DNA of 64,000 nt from Planococcus rifietoensis (GTDB taxonomy: Bacteria; Bacillota; Bacilli; Bacillales_A; Planococcaceae). The stretch lies in the NCBI RefSeq assembly GCF_001465795.2, contig NZ_CP013659.2, positions 824,501-888,500 of the forward strand, read 5' to 3'. The notes beneath the pieces were generated by a model, which was not told the DNA's origin, searched no databases, and saw nothing but the letters and a program-made list of their open reading frames with translations. Shown in pieces: positions 9,107 through 19,339 of this stretch (positions are counted from its first letter, which is position 1; each line of letters starts with the position of its first letter). Both the position numbers and the translations under genes were made by a program.

Positions 9107-10723
9107 ATGAACCAGGTTACATATCTCCGTATTTACCGCATCGTTTCCATGGCGATCCGATTTTATGTGCAAGTGGCGCTTTTCCAAAGGCGCAATAGGG
9201 GCAAGTGGACTCCAGTCGTTGAACAGCGCTGGAATGAGCTCGTTACCCGCCAGGCAAAAGAATACAAGGAACTGGCGCTCAAGCTGGGCGGCTTAATGAT
9301 CAAATTGGGCCAATTCCTGTCAACCCGTGCGGATATCATGCCGCCAAGCTTTTTGGCGGAACTCGAGGGCTTGACGGACCGTGTGCCGTCCGTGCCGCGA
9401 AAAGACATCATCGAAGTGCTCGAGCAGGAATGGAATGTCGAGCACGGCAATTATCTGGATGAATTATCGGACCAAGCAATCGCTTCGGCCTCCATCGGCG
9501 AAGTGTTCAAAGGCCGTTTGAAGAATGGTACCGAAGTCGCTGTCAAAGTTCAGCGCCCAGGAACCGACCGCATTATCCGGGCCGATTTCCAGGCGATGCG
9601 CATCGTCATCTGGCTCGCGAAGAAATTCACCCCGTTTACGAAACAAGTCGACTTCGACCAATTATACGTCGAGATGACCGAAACGATCGGCGCGGAACTG
9701 AACTTCGTCGGCGAACTTCAGAACGGTCGTGCTTTTGCGGACCGTTTCGCGGAAATGGACGGCGTCCACATCCCGGTATATTACGATGAATATACGACCC
9801 GCCGTGTGTTGGTGATGGAATGGATTGAAGGCGCCAGAATCACCGACATCAGTTTTATCGAAGAGCATGGACTCAACCGCCACGAAATTTCCGAGCGATT
9901 GTTCATCCTGTTCTTGGAGCAAGTGCTGTACGGCGGCCAGTTCCATGCCGACCCACATGGCGGCAATATCCTGTTGAAACCCGACGGCACCATTGTGTTG
10001 ATCGATTTCGGCATGATCGGCACGATTTCCGAACGCGATTCGCAAGCGATTCTACTGATTGCGGAAGGCATCCTGTTCAAAAACTACGAACAAGTACTCG
10101 ACGGTTTGGAAGATTTGCGATTCCTGTTGCCGAATGCAGACCGCGACTTACTAGCGGATGCTGTTGAGCGGCTCGTTGCTGCTTACGAATCGAACGAATT
10201 AATGCAAATGGACAGTTTTGTGGTCGAGCGGTTATTAAAAGACATGCAAAACATTGTCCGCACGCAGCCGGTGCAGCTGCCAGCGGAATTTGCCTTTTTT
10301 GGCCGTGCGACATCGATTTTCGTTGGCGTCTTGCATGTATTGGATCCTAAAGTTGATCTCTTCGCCCTTGCGCGTCCACGCGTACTAGAGTGGGCTTCGA
10401 CCAAACGGGAAGGAAAAGGGATTTTTGGGAAAGAAGACGTCTTCCGTTGGATCCTTAATTCCACGGGGCCGGCACGGGCATTTCCGAAAAAGCTCATCAA
10501 CTTCCTTGATGAACCAGAACGCATTCGCCATTACTTGGAGAATAAGGAAGGGCGGGAGCGGGAACACCAGCGCAACCTGCAGAGCCGGATGTTTGCCGGC
10601 ATCTTCTCACTGCTGTCGTTTTCCGGGATTTCATTATCCGTCTGGTTCTGGCACGAACCGTTCCTATGGGTATCGTCGGTGTTTTTCGTCGGCTCCCTGT
10701 GGGCGTTCCGAGCCATCCGTTAA
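9107..10723 (+). CDS. ABC1/UbiB (AarF) family atypical kinase
   Basis: Protein of 538 aa in the ABC1 atypical kinase family. It shows the family's N-terminal KxGQ region (GGLMIKLGQFLSTRADIMP), an ATP-site Lys in VAVKVQRPG, a catalytic-loop HADPHGGNILL and a metal-binding LIDFGMIG. Two hydrophobic helices at the C-terminus (about residues 490-535) would anchor it in the membrane. UbiB homologues support isoprenoid quinone synthesis or lipid handling; in a Gram-positive that makes menaquinone the exact role is not settled. ATG 9107 is preceded by AGGGGGGAG. Confidence 0.85.
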   Translation: MNQVTYLRIYRIVSMAIRFYVQVALFQRRNRGKWTPVVEQRWNELVTRQAKEYKELALKLGGLMIKLGQFLSTRADIMPPSFLAELEGLTDRVPSVPRKDIIEVLEQEWNVEHGNYLDELSDQAIASASIGEVFKGRLKNGTEVAVKVQRPGTDRIIRADFQAMRIVIWLAKKFTPFTKQVDFDQLYVEMTETIGAELNFVGELQNGRAFADRFAEMDGVHIPVYYDEYTTRRVLVMEWIEGARITDISFIEEHGLNRHEISERLFILFLEQVLYGGQFHADPHGGNILLKPDGTIVLIDFGMIGTISERDSQAILLIAEGILFKNYEQVLDGLEDLRFLLPNADRDLLADAVERLVAAYESNELMQMDSFVVERLLKDMQNIVRTQPVQLPAEFAFFGRATSIFVGVLHVLDPKVDLFALARPRVLEWASTKREGKGIFGKEDVFRWILNSTGPARAFPKKLINFLDEPERIRHYLENKEGREREHQRNLQSRMFAGIFSLLSFSGISLSVWFWHEPFLWVSSVFFVGSLWAFRAIR

Positions 10724-10728
10724 ACAGA

Positions 10729-10788
10729 AAAATCGCCTTATCGAAATGCAGGTGTTGGGCCTGCATGCCGAAAAGGCGATTTTTTGTA
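10729..10788 (+). terminator. Terminator after ABC1 kinase gene
   Basis: The outer stem AAAATCGCCTT/AAGGCGATTTTT encloses a second hairpin TGCAGG..CCTGCA and ends in a T-run. Confidence 0.8.
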
Positions 10789-10859
10789 GTGGATGGATTC
10801 TGCCCGGTCCTTCAGGCATAGAAAAACAATCGAAATCATCTTTTTTTAACTGGCGGCTC

Positions 10860-10887
10860 TTGCAATTTCCGGATTCCCGGTTAAAAT
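10860..10887 (+). promoter_or_regulatory. Possible SigA promoter of the 10930 gene
   Basis: TTGCAA (10860-10865) and TAAAAT (10882-10887) are 16 bp apart. Confidence 0.45.
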
Positions 10888-10929
10888 GAAAATAAGAACA
10901 CTTGTTCCTATTAGCTAGGGGGTGAGGAA

Positions 10930-11295
10930 ATGCCCCTAATTTCAAGGGCGGAAATAGCCGTGTTTGAGAAGCGGGTGCAATTGCCGATGGTGCTCCTCAT
11001 TTTGGAACGAGATCGCGAGTGGATCAGGAAAAGTCCTTTCAAGCTGAAAGCTCCTTACCTGGAATTATTGGATAGGGCGATCGAGCAGGCAAAAGGCGAC
11101 CTGGCCGAAACCATCGAGTTGATGAGGGCCCATGGCATGAAGGTGAGGCGGGGAAGTAAAGACGGCAATTTCTCGGAATATGTATTTTGCCACGGCGGCT
11201 ATGAAGACCATCGCCGCTATTTGAATATTCGTTTGAAAAATGCCGTTGAAGATCAATTGAGGTTTTACCTGACAGCGGCCGCTAAATCAATTTAA
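10930..11295 (+). CDS. Conserved hypothetical protein, 121 aa
   Basis: Small soluble protein with no membrane segment or signal peptide. It is mostly helical in appearance, with a charged first half and a middle motif LILERDREWIRKSPFKLKAPYLELLDRAI. It resembles small uncharacterised Bacillus proteins of the YhjD type, but I hold that loosely. The ribosome site AGGGGGTGAGG is strong. Its last 4 nt overlap the 3' end of the convergent comK gene. No function is assigned. Confidence 0.7.
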   Translation: MPLISRAEIAVFEKRVQLPMVLLILERDREWIRKSPFKLKAPYLELLDRAIEQAKGDLAETIELMRAHGMKVRRGSKDGNFSEYVFCHGGYEDHRRYLNIRLKNAVEDQLRFYLTAAAKSI

Positions 11296-11846
11296 TCCAG
11301 CGGCTGCTGGCTGCGAGGCGGAAACGCCCGTTTCGTCACATAATTCATCCGGTGGTTATGGACACGCTGTGCTTTTTTGAAATAGCGGCGCAAAGACCCG
11401 GTGAAGGAATGCTGGTTGCGAAGCGCGATAGGAGAGATATCCGCAGGGACGACGACGCCATTGCTAAGCGATACCAAACTGCCCCGTCCGCTATCATCCG
11501 CCGCAATCAAATCGATGGCATCGAAATTGAACCAGATGGAATCCTTGTTTTTCGGAGAGTGGGTTGGGAAGAAAATCAACGGGTTGCCGTAATACTCGCC
11601 GACGATGATCGGCGGCTTGTGTTTTACGCCAATCGCTTTTTGTGCGTAGAGCGTGGCGCTGGCGAGGGAGCCGCGATAGAATGAGCATGATTTCGCCACA
11701 ATTTTATAGACCGATTCCTCCACCAGGAATTCGCTGCGGTCTTCGATGACCCGTGTCAGGAGCCGGTGGCCGTCCATATACGGGAGCAGCGCGTATGTAT
11801 TGCTGCAAATTGTATAAGAGACGGGATATTGATTCTTCTTACCCAT
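11292..11846 (-). CDS. comK: Competence transcription factor ComK
   Basis: Protein of 184 aa matching the ComK family along its length. Recognisable blocks are KSCSFYRGSLASA, GVKHKPPIIV, LIFFPTHSPKNKDSIWFNF, LSNGVVVPADIS and a C-terminal basic region RRYFKKAQRVHNHRM. ComK activates DNA-uptake and recombination genes by binding AT-rich boxes in the minor groove. B. subtilis ComK is slightly longer (192 aa), and the tail here is short. The start follows AGGGGG. The gene is monocistronic and divergent from an IDEAL-domain gene, with an AT-rich 176-bp gap between them. Confidence 0.88.
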   Translation of the reverse strand: MGKKNQYPVSYTICSNTYALLPYMDGHRLLTRVIEDRSEFLVEESVYKIVAKSCSFYRGSLASATLYAQKAIGVKHKPPIIVGEYYGNPLIFFPTHSPKNKDSIWFNFDAIDLIAADDSGRGSLVSLSNGVVVPADISPIALRNQHSFTGSLRRYFKKAQRVHNHRMNYVTKRAFPPRSQQPLD

Positions 11847-11922
11847 GAATATTTACCCCCTAAATTTACTTTACATACCTCATTATAATAAAAAATGGAA
11901 AATACACAATAAGTTTTTTTCG

Positions 11923-11935
11923 AAAAAATTATTTT
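11923..11935. promoter_or_regulatory. Possible ComK AT-box upstream of comK
   Basis: AAAA-N5-TTTT (AAAA, AATTA, TTTT) in the comK upstream region, where ComK autoactivates in B. subtilis. A functional K-box needs a second AT-box at a defined spacing; only a degenerate one (ACAA-N5-TTTT at 11906-11918) is nearby and its spacing is not canonical. Confidence 0.3.
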
Positions 11936-11965
11936 TTCAATCTCGTTGTAATTTTCAAAAAACTC

Positions 11966-11995
11966 TTGCTTCTTTCTTGCGCTTTCGTGTATACT
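11966..11995 (+). promoter_or_regulatory. SigA promoter of IDEAL-domain gene
   Basis: TTGCTT (11966-11971) and TATACT (11990-11995) are 18 bp apart. Confidence 0.6.
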
Positions 11996-12022
11996 AATGA
12001 AAAGCATTCGGGGTGAAGAAGA

Positions 12023-12262
12023 ATGGAAAACTATTATTCTTATGCTGACTTCATGAAAGCGATGGCTCAAACGAAAAAGATCACGGAAGCGGAAAAGCTG
12101 CTGAATGAGATCTACCTGGATCTGTTCTTGAAGCATGTTCACCGCGAACAGCAGGAAACGCAATTGCTGGCACTTATCGATGAGGCCCTGGATCATAACG
12201 ACCGCAAATCTTTCGACACATATACTGCACAGCTGCAAGAGCTGAAGCGGGAAGAAGAATAA
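12023..12262 (+). CDS. IDEAL domain-containing small protein
   Basis: Protein of 79 aa. The C-terminal half (LLALIDEALDHNDRKSFDTYTAQLQEL) fits the short helical IDEAL domain found in small Firmicute proteins, and the N-terminal half is a helical adaptor-like segment. IDEAL domains are thought to mediate protein-protein contacts. The gene has its own promoter, a GGGGTGAAG ribosome site and a terminator, so it is expressed alone. Specific partner unknown. Confidence 0.75.
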   Translation: MENYYSYADFMKAMAQTKKITEAEKLLNEIYLDLFLKHVHREQQETQLLALIDEALDHNDRKSFDTYTAQLQELKREEE

Positions 12263-12266
12263 CAGA

Positions 12267-12295
12267 ACCGCCCGGAGAAACTCCGGGTGGTTTTT
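12267..12295 (+). terminator. Terminator after IDEAL-domain gene
   Basis: The 11-bp stem ACCGCCCGGAG/CTCCGGGTGGT has loop AAA and a T-run. Confidence 0.9.
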
Positions 12296-12379
12296 CTATG
12301 TCTTGATGACGGCAGCTGCGCTTCAGTGAAATCAAAAATCCCTCCTGTAAACAGCCGATAAGATGAATATACTTCAGAA

Positions 12380-12393
12380 AAAACATACGTTCG
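12380..12393. promoter_or_regulatory. LexA/DinR-like SOS box upstream of uvrB
   Basis: AAAACATACGTTCG fits the Bacillus SOS consensus CGAACRNRYGTTYC except at the first two bases and the last. It lies just upstream of a weak -35-like TTGTTA (12398-12403) and about 70 bp before uvrB, where LexA control is known in B. subtilis. Confidence 0.5.
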
Positions 12394-12462
12394 CTTTTTG
12401 TTAGGGGAATTTTAGGGCATATGTTAAAGTAGAAGTAGTGAAAAATACGGGAGGACATATCC

Positions 12463-14445
12463 ATGAAAAAGGAATTTAACCTGCAAGCTCCTTATGAACC
12501 GGCGGGCGACCAACCGGAAGCCATCGCTCAATTAACGAAAGGCATCATCGACGGCAAAAGGTTCCAGACCTTGCTCGGTGCGACCGGGACGGGGAAAACC
12601 TATACGATGTCGAATGTCATTCAACAAGTGAAAAAACCGACATTGGTCATGGCCCACAACAAAACTTTGGCAGGTCAGCTCTATAGCGAGTTCAAGGAAT
12701 TCTTTCCTGACAATGCCGTAGAATACTTCGTCAGCTATTACGATTATTATCAGCCTGAGGCATATGTGCCGCAATCTGATACATTCATAGAAAAAGATGC
12801 GAGCATCAATGATGAAATCGATAAATTGCGCCACTCAGCGACCAGTTCCTTGTTCGAACGCGACGACGTCATTGTCATCGCTTCCGTTTCCTGCATCTAT
12901 GGCCTCGGTTCCCCGAAAGAATACCGGGAACTCGTCGTCTCGCTGCGCAAAGGGATGGAGATCGAACGCAACCAGCTGCTGCGCAAATTGGTCGACGTGC
13001 AATATGAACGCAACGACATCAATTTTATACGCGGAACATTTCGCGTACGCGGCGATGTGGTGGAAATCTTCCCGGCTTCGCGCGATGAGCGCTGCTTGCG
13101 CGTGGAGTTTTTTGGCGATGAAATCGACCGCATCCGTGAAGTCGATGCTTTGACAGGAGAAATTATCGGTGACCGCGAACACGTCGCTATTTTCCCGGCG
13201 TCCCACTTTGTTACGCGTGAAGACAAGATGGTCAGAGCCATTGAAAACATCGAAGCGGAACTAGAAGAACGCCTCAAGGAAATGCGTGCGGAAGATAAAC
13301 TGCTCGAAGCGCAGCGGCTCGAACAGCGCACTCGCTACGATTTGGAAATGATGCGCGAGATGGGCTTCTGCTCAGGCATCGAAAACTATTCGCGCCATTT
13401 AACGCTGCGTCCAGCAGGCGCACAGCCTTATACATTGATTGATTACTTCCCGGATGATTTTCTGCTGGTCGTCGACGAAAGCCATGTCACTCTGCCGCAA
13501 GTCCGCGGCATGTTCAATGGTGACCAGGCGCGTAAAAAAGTATTGGTCGACCACGGCTTCCGTTTGCCGTCCGCCATGGATAACCGCCCGCTGACATTTG
13601 ATGAGTTCGAGGAGCATATCGACCAGGCGGTGTTTGTTTCAGCGACGCCAGGCCCTTATGAACTCGAACATACACCGGAAATGGTGGAGCAGATCATCCG
13701 TCCGACGGGCTTGCTTGACCCGGAAATTGAAATCAGGCCGATCGAAGGTCAAATCGATGACCTTATGTACGAAATCCAGCAGCGTAAAGAGCGTGGGGAG
13801 CGTGTATTGGTCACGACCTTGACGAAGAAAATGTCGGAAGACTTGACGAATTACTTGAAAGAGGCAGGCGTCAAAGTCAATTACCTGCATTCCGAGATCA
13901 AGACGCTCGAGCGCATCGAGATCATCCGCGAGCTGCGGATGGGCGTATACGATGTGCTGGTCGGCATCAACTTGCTGCGGGAAGGGCTTGATATTCCTGA
14001 AGTTTCATTGGTGACCATACTCGATGCCGATAAAGAAGGCTTCTTGCGTTCGGAACGTTCCCTTATCCAGACGATGGGGCGTGCTGCCCGAAACGAGAAC
14101 GGCCACGTTATCATGTATGCGGACCGGATCACGGATTCGATGCAGAAAGCGATCGATGAGACGACCCGCCGCCGCACCATTCAGGCGGCTTATAATGAAG
14201 AACACGGCATTACGCCGGTCACGATAAAGAAAAAAATCCGCGACGTCATCCGCGCAACAGAAGCGGCGGAAGAAGCGGAAGAATACGTCAGCAAAGCGGT
14301 CGAAGGCAAGAAACTCAAAAAAGAAGACCGCATGAAGCTTGTCACTTTGCTTGAGAAGGAAATGAAAGAAGCGGCGAAAGCGCTCGATTTCGAACGTGCC
14401 GCAGAACTGCGTGATACAGTGTTGGAATTGAAAGCGGAAGGATGA
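12463..14445 (+). CDS. uvrB: Excinuclease ABC subunit B
   Basis: UvrB (660 aa) verifies damage and nicks with UvrC in nucleotide excision repair. Walker A is [12 protein letters not shown]. The beta-hairpin region [18 protein letters not shown] inserts between the DNA strands. The DEAD-like box is LLVVDESH, motif VI is [12 protein letters not shown], and the C-terminal UVR domain ([22 protein letters not shown]) contacts UvrC. The ATG is preceded by GGAGG. uvrA follows after 6 nt, and a LexA-like box lies upstream. Confidence 0.97.
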   Translation: MKKEFNLQAPYEPAGDQPEAIAQLTKGIIDGKRFQTLLGATGTGKTYTMSNVIQQVKKPTLVMAHNKTLAGQLYSEFKEFFPDNAVEYFVSYYDYYQPEAYVPQSDTFIEKDASINDEIDKLRHSATSSLFERDDVIVIASVSCIYGLGSPKEYRELVVSLRKGMEIERNQLLRKLVDVQYERNDINFIRGTFRVRGDVVEIFPASRDERCLRVEFFGDEIDRIREVDALTGEIIGDREHVAIFPASHFVTREDKMVRAIENIEAELEERLKEMRAEDKLLEAQRLEQRTRYDLEMMREMGFCSGIENYSRHLTLRPAGAQPYTLIDYFPDDFLLVVDESHVTLPQVRGMFNGDQARKKVLVDHGFRLPSAMDNRPLTFDEFEEHIDQAVFVSATPGPYELEHTPEMVEQIIRPTGLLDPEIEIRPIEGQIDDLMYEIQQRKERGERVLVTTLTKKMSEDLTNYLKEAGVKVNYLHSEIKTLERIEIIRELRMGVYDVLVGINLLREGLDIPEVSLVTILDADKEGFLRSERSLIQTMGRAARNENGHVIMYADRITDSMQKAIDETTRRRTIQAAYNEEHGITPVTIKKKIRDVIRATEAAEEAEEYVSKAVEGKKLKKEDRMKLVTLLEKEMKEAAKALDFERAAELRDTVLELKAEG

Positions 14446-14451
14446 TAGGAC

Positions 14452-17334
14452 TTGAAAAACCAAGAGATACGCATACAAGGCGCGCGTGCCCATAATTTAA
14501 AAAACATCGACGTGACGATTCCCCGCGATAAGCTCGTCGTCATGACCGGTTTATCCGGTTCCGGGAAATCTTCCCTGGCGTTCGATACAATCTATGCGGA
14601 AGGCCAGCGCCGCTACGTCGAGTCCTTGTCGTCTTATGCACGGCAATTTCTTGGCCAAATGGATAAACCGGACGTCGATTTAATCGAAGGATTGTCTCCG
14701 GCGATTTCGATTGACCAAAAGACCACGAGCAAGAACCCGAGATCGACCGTAGCGACCGTGACGGAAATCTACGATTATATCCGGCTCATGTATGCGCGGA
14801 TCGGCAAGCCGATCTGCCCAAACCACGGCATTGAAATTTCTTCCCAAACGGTGGAGCAGATGGTCGACCGCTTGGTTGAATATCCGGAGAAGACGCGCAT
14901 GCAAGTGTTGGCGCCGCTCGTATCAGGACGTAAAGGCACACATGTGAAACTGCTCGAAGATATTAAGAAACAAGGTTATGTACGGGTCCGCATCAATGGC
15001 GAACTCATCGATTTAGACGATAATATTTCGCTCGATAAAAACAAAAAGCATTCCATTGAAGTGGTCATCGACCGTGTCATCATGAAAGATGGAATCGCCC
15101 CACGCTTGAGCGACTCGCTGGAGTCTGCGTTGCGTCTTGGGGAAGGGCGTGTGCTGGTGGACGTCATGGACGAAGAGGAATTGCTGTTCAGCGAACACCA
15201 TGCCTGCCCAATTTGCGGATTCTCCATCGGTGAATTGGAGCCGCGCATGTTTTCATTCAACTCGCCATTCGGGGCATGCCCTGAATGCGACGGCCTTGGC
15301 ATGAAACTGGAAGTCGACCCTGAACTGGTCATTCCGGATTGGGATGTCAGCCTCGCAGACCATGCCATCGCCCCGTGGCGCCCGACGAGTTCCCAATATT
15401 ACCCGCAATTGCTGCAGGCAGTATGCGGCCATTTTGGAATTGAAATGGACGTGCCGATGAAAGAGTTGCCTGAAGAACAGGTGAACATCATCTTGCATGG
15501 TTCCGATAACGAAAAAATCCGTTTCCGCTATGAAAATGATTACGGCAAAATCCGCGACAGCCATATTTTCTTTGAAGGCGTACTCGCGAATGTCGACCGC
15601 CGCTACCGGGAAACCAGTTCCGACTATATTCGGGACATGATGGAAAAATTCATGGGCCAGCAGCCATGCCCGACATGTTCAGGCTACCGGTTGAAACCGG
15701 AGTCATTGGCTGTCAAAGTCAATGACCTGCACATCGGTCAAGTTGTTGAATATTCGATTACGGAAGCGCAAGCATTTTTCGACAGCTTGACGCTATCGGA
15801 GAAAGACCGCCAGATTGCTACTATGATCCTCCGCGAAATTCAAGAGCGTGTCGGTTTCTTGATCAATGTAGGGCTCGATTATCTGACATTGAACCGCGCA
15901 TCGGGCACATTGTCAGGCGGCGAAGCACAGCGCATCCGCCTGGCAACGCAAATCGGGTCACGGCTGACAGGCGTTCTTTATATTCTCGATGAACCTTCAA
16001 TCGGCCTTCATCAACGCGATAACGACCGATTGATCAGCACATTGAAAAATATGCGCGATATCGGCAATACGCTGATTGTCGTGGAACACGATGAAGACAC
16101 GATGATGGCGGCGGATTACCTCATCGATGTCGGCCCTGGGGCTGGCGTACACGGCGGCGAGATCATTGCAGCCGGCGCACCCGGAAAAGTGATGAAAAAC
16201 AAGAAGTCGCTGACCGGCCAGTATTTGAGCGGCAAGAAGTTTATTCCACTGCCGGCTGAACGCAGACAGCCAAACGAACGGAAGATTTCAATCCGCGGCG
16301 CCTCTGCGAATAACTTGAAAAATGTCGATGTCGACATCCCAATCGGGTTGTTCACGGCGGTCACTGGAGTTTCGGGGTCTGGGAAAAGTACCTTGATCAA
16401 CGAGATCCTCTACAAGTCACTGGCCCATAAACTGAACCGGGCACGGGTCAAGCCCGGCCAGCATAAATCGGTAGAAGGCATCGAGGAACTGGAAAAAGTC
16501 ATCGATATCGACCAATCACCGATCGGGCGCACGCCGCGTTCCAACCCGGCGACCTATACAGGCGTATTCGATGATATCCGGGATGTTTACGCGACGACCA
16601 ATGAAGCGAAAGTGCGCGGCTATAAAAAAGGGCGTTTCAGCTTCAACGTCAAAGGCGGGCGCTGTGAAGCCTGCCGCGGCGACGGCATTATCAAAATCGA
16701 AATGCATTTCCTGCCGGACGTTTACGTACCGTGTGAAATCTGCCACGGCAAGCGCTACAACCGTGAAACGCTGGAAGTGAAATACAAAGATAAAAACATT
16801 GCAGACGTGTTGGAAATGACAGTCGAAGATGCATATGCATTCTTCGAAAATATCCCGAAAATCAACCGTAAATTGAAAACCATCGTTGATGTCGGGCTCG
16901 GCTATGTAACGCTCGGACAGCCGGCGACTACATTGTCCGGCGGTGAAGCACAGCGTGTCAAATTAGCTTCGGAGTTGCATAAACGCTCCAATGGCAAGTC
17001 GTTCTATATCTTGGACGAACCGACGACCGGGCTCCATGCCGATGATATTTCACGTTTATTGAAAGTGTTGCAAAGGCTTGTGGACAATGGCGATACCGTA
17101 TTGACGATCGAGCATAATCTCGATGTCATCAAAACGGCCGATTACTTGATTGACCTTGGCCCAGAAGGCGGGGACAAAGGCGGCACGATCTTGGCCACTG
17201 GTACGCCGGAAGATATCGCTAAAGTCGAAGGATCCTATACTGGCATGTACTTAAAACCGATTCTTGAGCGGGATCGTGCACGCATGAAAGAACTGGTCGG
17301 AAAGGCCAGCGCTAAGAAAAGAAAAGCAAAGTGA
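14452..17334 (+). CDS. uvrA: Excinuclease ABC subunit A
   Basis: UvrA (960 aa) is the damage-recognition ATPase, with two ABC modules. The first Walker A is GLSGSGKSS and the second GVSGSGKST. Signatures are [14 protein letters not shown] and [14 protein letters not shown]. Zinc ligands are visible in CPICGF..CPECDG and in [14 protein letters not shown]. The start is TTG (MKNQEIRI), 6 nt after the uvrB stop and behind AGGA. No clear terminator separates it from the yvlB-like gene downstream. Confidence 0.97.
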   Translation: MKNQEIRIQGARAHNLKNIDVTIPRDKLVVMTGLSGSGKSSLAFDTIYAEGQRRYVESLSSYARQFLGQMDKPDVDLIEGLSPAISIDQKTTSKNPRSTVATVTEIYDYIRLMYARIGKPICPNHGIEISSQTVEQMVDRLVEYPEKTRMQVLAPLVSGRKGTHVKLLEDIKKQGYVRVRINGELIDLDDNISLDKNKKHSIEVVIDRVIMKDGIAPRLSDSLESALRLGEGRVLVDVMDEEELLFSEHHACPICGFSIGELEPRMFSFNSPFGACPECDGLGMKLEVDPELVIPDWDVSLADHAIAPWRPTSSQYYPQLLQAVCGHFGIEMDVPMKELPEEQVNIILHGSDNEKIRFRYENDYGKIRDSHIFFEGVLANVDRRYRETSSDYIRDMMEKFMGQQPCPTCSGYRLKPESLAVKVNDLHIGQVVEYSITEAQAFFDSLTLSEKDRQIATMILREIQERVGFLINVGLDYLTLNRASGTLSGGEAQRIRLATQIGSRLTGVLYILDEPSIGLHQRDNDRLISTLKNMRDIGNTLIVVEHDEDTMMAADYLIDVGPGAGVHGGEIIAAGAPGKVMKNKKSLTGQYLSGKKFIPLPAERRQPNERKISIRGASANNLKNVDVDIPIGLFTAVTGVSGSGKSTLINEILYKSLAHKLNRARVKPGQHKSVEGIEELEKVIDIDQSPIGRTPRSNPATYTGVFDDIRDVYATTNEAKVRGYKKGRFSFNVKGGRCEACRGDGIIKIEMHFLPDVYVPCEICHGKRYNRETLEVKYKDKNIADVLEMTVEDAYAFFENIPKINRKLKTIVDVGLGYVTLGQPATTLSGGEAQRVKLASELHKRSNGKSFYILDEPTTGLHADDISRLLKVLQRLVDNGDTVLTIEHNLDVIKTADYLIDLGPEGGDKGGTILATGTPEDIAKVEGSYTGMYLKPILERDRARMKELVGKASAKKRKAK

Positions 17335-17417
17335 AACTTTCCCTCAACCCAAACGTATCATTAAAGTAGAACAGGAATTTCTGCGAGGGCAGAAATCCGA
17401 AGAGGAGGCCAAACGAT

Positions 17418-18581
17418 ATGCAAAGCGAAAAAGAACGCATTTTGGACATGGTTGAAAATGGCACAATCTCGGCACGTGAAGCGGTTGAGCTATTGAAAGC
17501 GGTCGACGGCGGGGAAACAGGCAATGCTTCAAAAGATTACGGCCGTGAAACTTACCGCAGTTCACGCGGCAAGCGTGGATTCTTCCGTCCGGAAGACATG
17601 TTCAAAAAGTTCTCGAAAGACTTTTCGAAGGATTTTTCCAAGAACATGTCCAAGGATTTCAATCAGCTCGGAGACCGGATGATGCAGTTCATGCAGACAT
17701 CCGCCGATAAGCTGAAAACGATGGAATTCGATTCGCCATTCGGTGAAGCCGTGCGTTTTGAACACACCTTTACGGAAGAAAGTGCGGATCTCCACACGAT
17801 CATTGCCGATATTGCTAACGGGCAATTGGAAGTGTTCCCTTCACAGGACGGTTCGATCCGTGCAGAATGCAGCGTCAAGGCATTCCGCGCAGAATCTCCG
17901 GAGCAGGCAAAACAGGATTTTCTGGAGAAATTTGTCTTCATTGCGGATGATCGTAAATTGCGCATCATCAGTGACTTGAAAACGACGCAAGTGAATCTCG
18001 TCTTGTATGTGCCGGCAGCGGCATTTGAACAAATTGTCGTCCGTCTGTTCAATGGCGGGTTCACGATGAAGCGCCTGGATTCGGCATTGATCAAAGTCAA
18101 AACCGCAAATGGCAAGATTGACTTGAAAACGATCCAATTTGAAGAAGCCGAGCTTGAAACGGCTAATGGTCCGATCCAGATGATGGAAGTGAAAGGCCGC
18201 GAAGTCGAAGCAGAAACTTTGAATGGGCGTATTTACATCGATGGGGATATCGAAGACATCGACGCGAAGTCCTTGAATGGCAATGTCGTTGCGACGACGC
18301 GTAGCAAAGAGGCGAAAAAGCTCGAAGCGAAAACTTTGGCGGGCAATGTGGAGATTTACATCCCGCAGCATTTGGCACTGCGAGGAGAAGTCTCTTCGAA
18401 CCTTGGACGCATGGACGTCATGCTGCCTGACATCAACAGCAGCCACGAACAAGGCCAGTTCATGCAGAAGAAAATGCATTTCACAAAAACAGGGGATGTG
18501 GAGTCAGCAGGCGGGCCATTGCTCGTCTACGGCGAAACCAAAACCGGTTCGATCCTTGTGCGTTATTTGACAATCGACTGA
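17418..18581 (+). CDS. YvlB-like DUF4097 beta-solenoid protein
   Basis: Protein of 387 aa. Residues 1-28 form the short helical module ERILDMVENGTISAREAVELLKAV seen in YvlB/LiaX-type proteins. Residues 65-81 are a tandem FSKD/FSKN stretch with amphipathic character. The C-terminal half is a DUF4097 repeat region with recurring turns (TANGKI, TANGPI, TLNGRI, SLNGNV, TLAGNV) about 20 residues apart, typical of a beta-solenoid. yvlB also lies beside uvrBA in B. subtilis. LiaX homologues sense antimicrobial peptides at the envelope; a similar role here is inference. No signal peptide is seen. Confidence 0.8.
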   Translation: MQSEKERILDMVENGTISAREAVELLKAVDGGETGNASKDYGRETYRSSRGKRGFFRPEDMFKKFSKDFSKDFSKNMSKDFNQLGDRMMQFMQTSADKLKTMEFDSPFGEAVRFEHTFTEESADLHTIIADIANGQLEVFPSQDGSIRAECSVKAFRAESPEQAKQDFLEKFVFIADDRKLRIISDLKTTQVNLVLYVPAAAFEQIVVRLFNGGFTMKRLDSALIKVKTANGKIDLKTIQFEEAELETANGPIQMMEVKGREVEAETLNGRIYIDGDIEDIDAKSLNGNVVATTRSKEAKKLEAKTLAGNVEIYIPQHLALRGEVSSNLGRMDVMLPDINSSHEQGQFMQKKMHFTKTGDVESAGGPLLVYGETKTGSILVRYLTID

Positions 18582-18590
18582 ACCACATAA

Positions 18591-18628
18591 AAAAAGCCCA
18601 GTGGAGAATTTTCTCCACTGGGCTTTTT
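18591..18628. terminator. Bidirectional terminator, yvlB-like gene/amidase gene
   Basis: The perfect stem AAAAAGCCCAGTGGAGA/TCTCCACTGGGCTTTTT lies between convergent genes. Confidence 0.9.
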
Positions 18629-18632
18629 TGCG

Positions 18633-19175
18633 TTATCGTTCCATGCAGGTGATGGCAAAGCTGATGGCGCGTGCGCAGCGCTTGCGATAGTCATCGGATT
18701 GCAGCAAAGCCGCTTCATGCTTATGGGTCATAAAACCACATTCCACTAGAACCGCGGGCATGGTGGTATCCCGCAGCATAGCGAAATCCGCTGTTTTCAA
18801 TCCGCGGTCTTTCCGCTGCGTCGATAAGATCAACGAATCCTGGAGCAACTGCCCAAATTTACGCGTCCGGGCAGGGGCGGCGGGATAGATGAAACTTTCG
18901 ATGCCTTGTGCAGCGCTATAATTGTTTCCTGACGCATTCGCATGGATTGACACCAAAAGTTCTGCGCCGGACCGATTGGCGAAATTCGTCCTTTCTTTCA
19001 AAGGGACGTCACGGTCTTGCTGGTGGCTAAACAACACCGTGTATCCATCCGCCGCCAAGCGTTTTTTCACTTCTTCAGCGACCGCGTTGTTGAAATGGAA
19101 TTCGCGCATCCTTCCATCAGGTGTGCGTTTGCCGATCGTCCCTGGCCCGTGTCCTGCATCAATGATAATCTTCAT
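18633..19175 (-). CDS. N-acetylmuramoyl-L-alanine amidase (Amidase_3)
   Basis: Zinc amidase of 180 aa that cuts the bond between MurNAc and the peptide stem. Zinc-site and catalytic motifs are IDAGHG (His8), the Glu near REFHFN, VSIHAN and the catalytic Glu in VECGFMTH. It is the bare catalytic domain with no signal peptide and no cell-wall-binding repeats, resembling CwlC-type mother-cell lysins or phage endolysin catalytic domains. No phage genes surround it. The start follows AAGGGGGAATG. Confidence 0.85.
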   Translation of the reverse strand: MKIIIDAGHGPGTIGKRTPDGRMREFHFNNAVAEEVKKRLAADGYTVLFSHQQDRDVPLKERTNFANRSGAELLVSIHANASGNNYSAAQGIESFIYPAAPARTRKFGQLLQDSLILSTQRKDRGLKTADFAMLRDTTMPAVLVECGFMTHKHEAALLQSDDYRKRCARAISFAITCMER

Positions 19176-19339
19176 CTAACATTCCCCCTTCATTCTTTAT
19201 ATAGAAGGAAAGGGCGAGAAAGGGGACGAAATTCTTCAATTTCTTTTTTTCCATGTTAAAATAAAAACAAACCGACCGCAAAACGAAGGAATTATTTGGA
19301 AGATCTAATTTGCGCAGCCGGGGGAATGAGGGGAAAACT

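Noticed and set aside
11900..11935. Full ComK K-box upstream of comK
   Set aside because: Only one perfect AAAA-N5-TTTT unit exists and the second, degenerate one is not at a canonical distance; kept only as a low-confidence site.
18633..19175. Prophage remnant suggested by an endolysin-like amidase
   Set aside because: Neighbours are all core chromosomal genes and no holin or phage gene is nearby.
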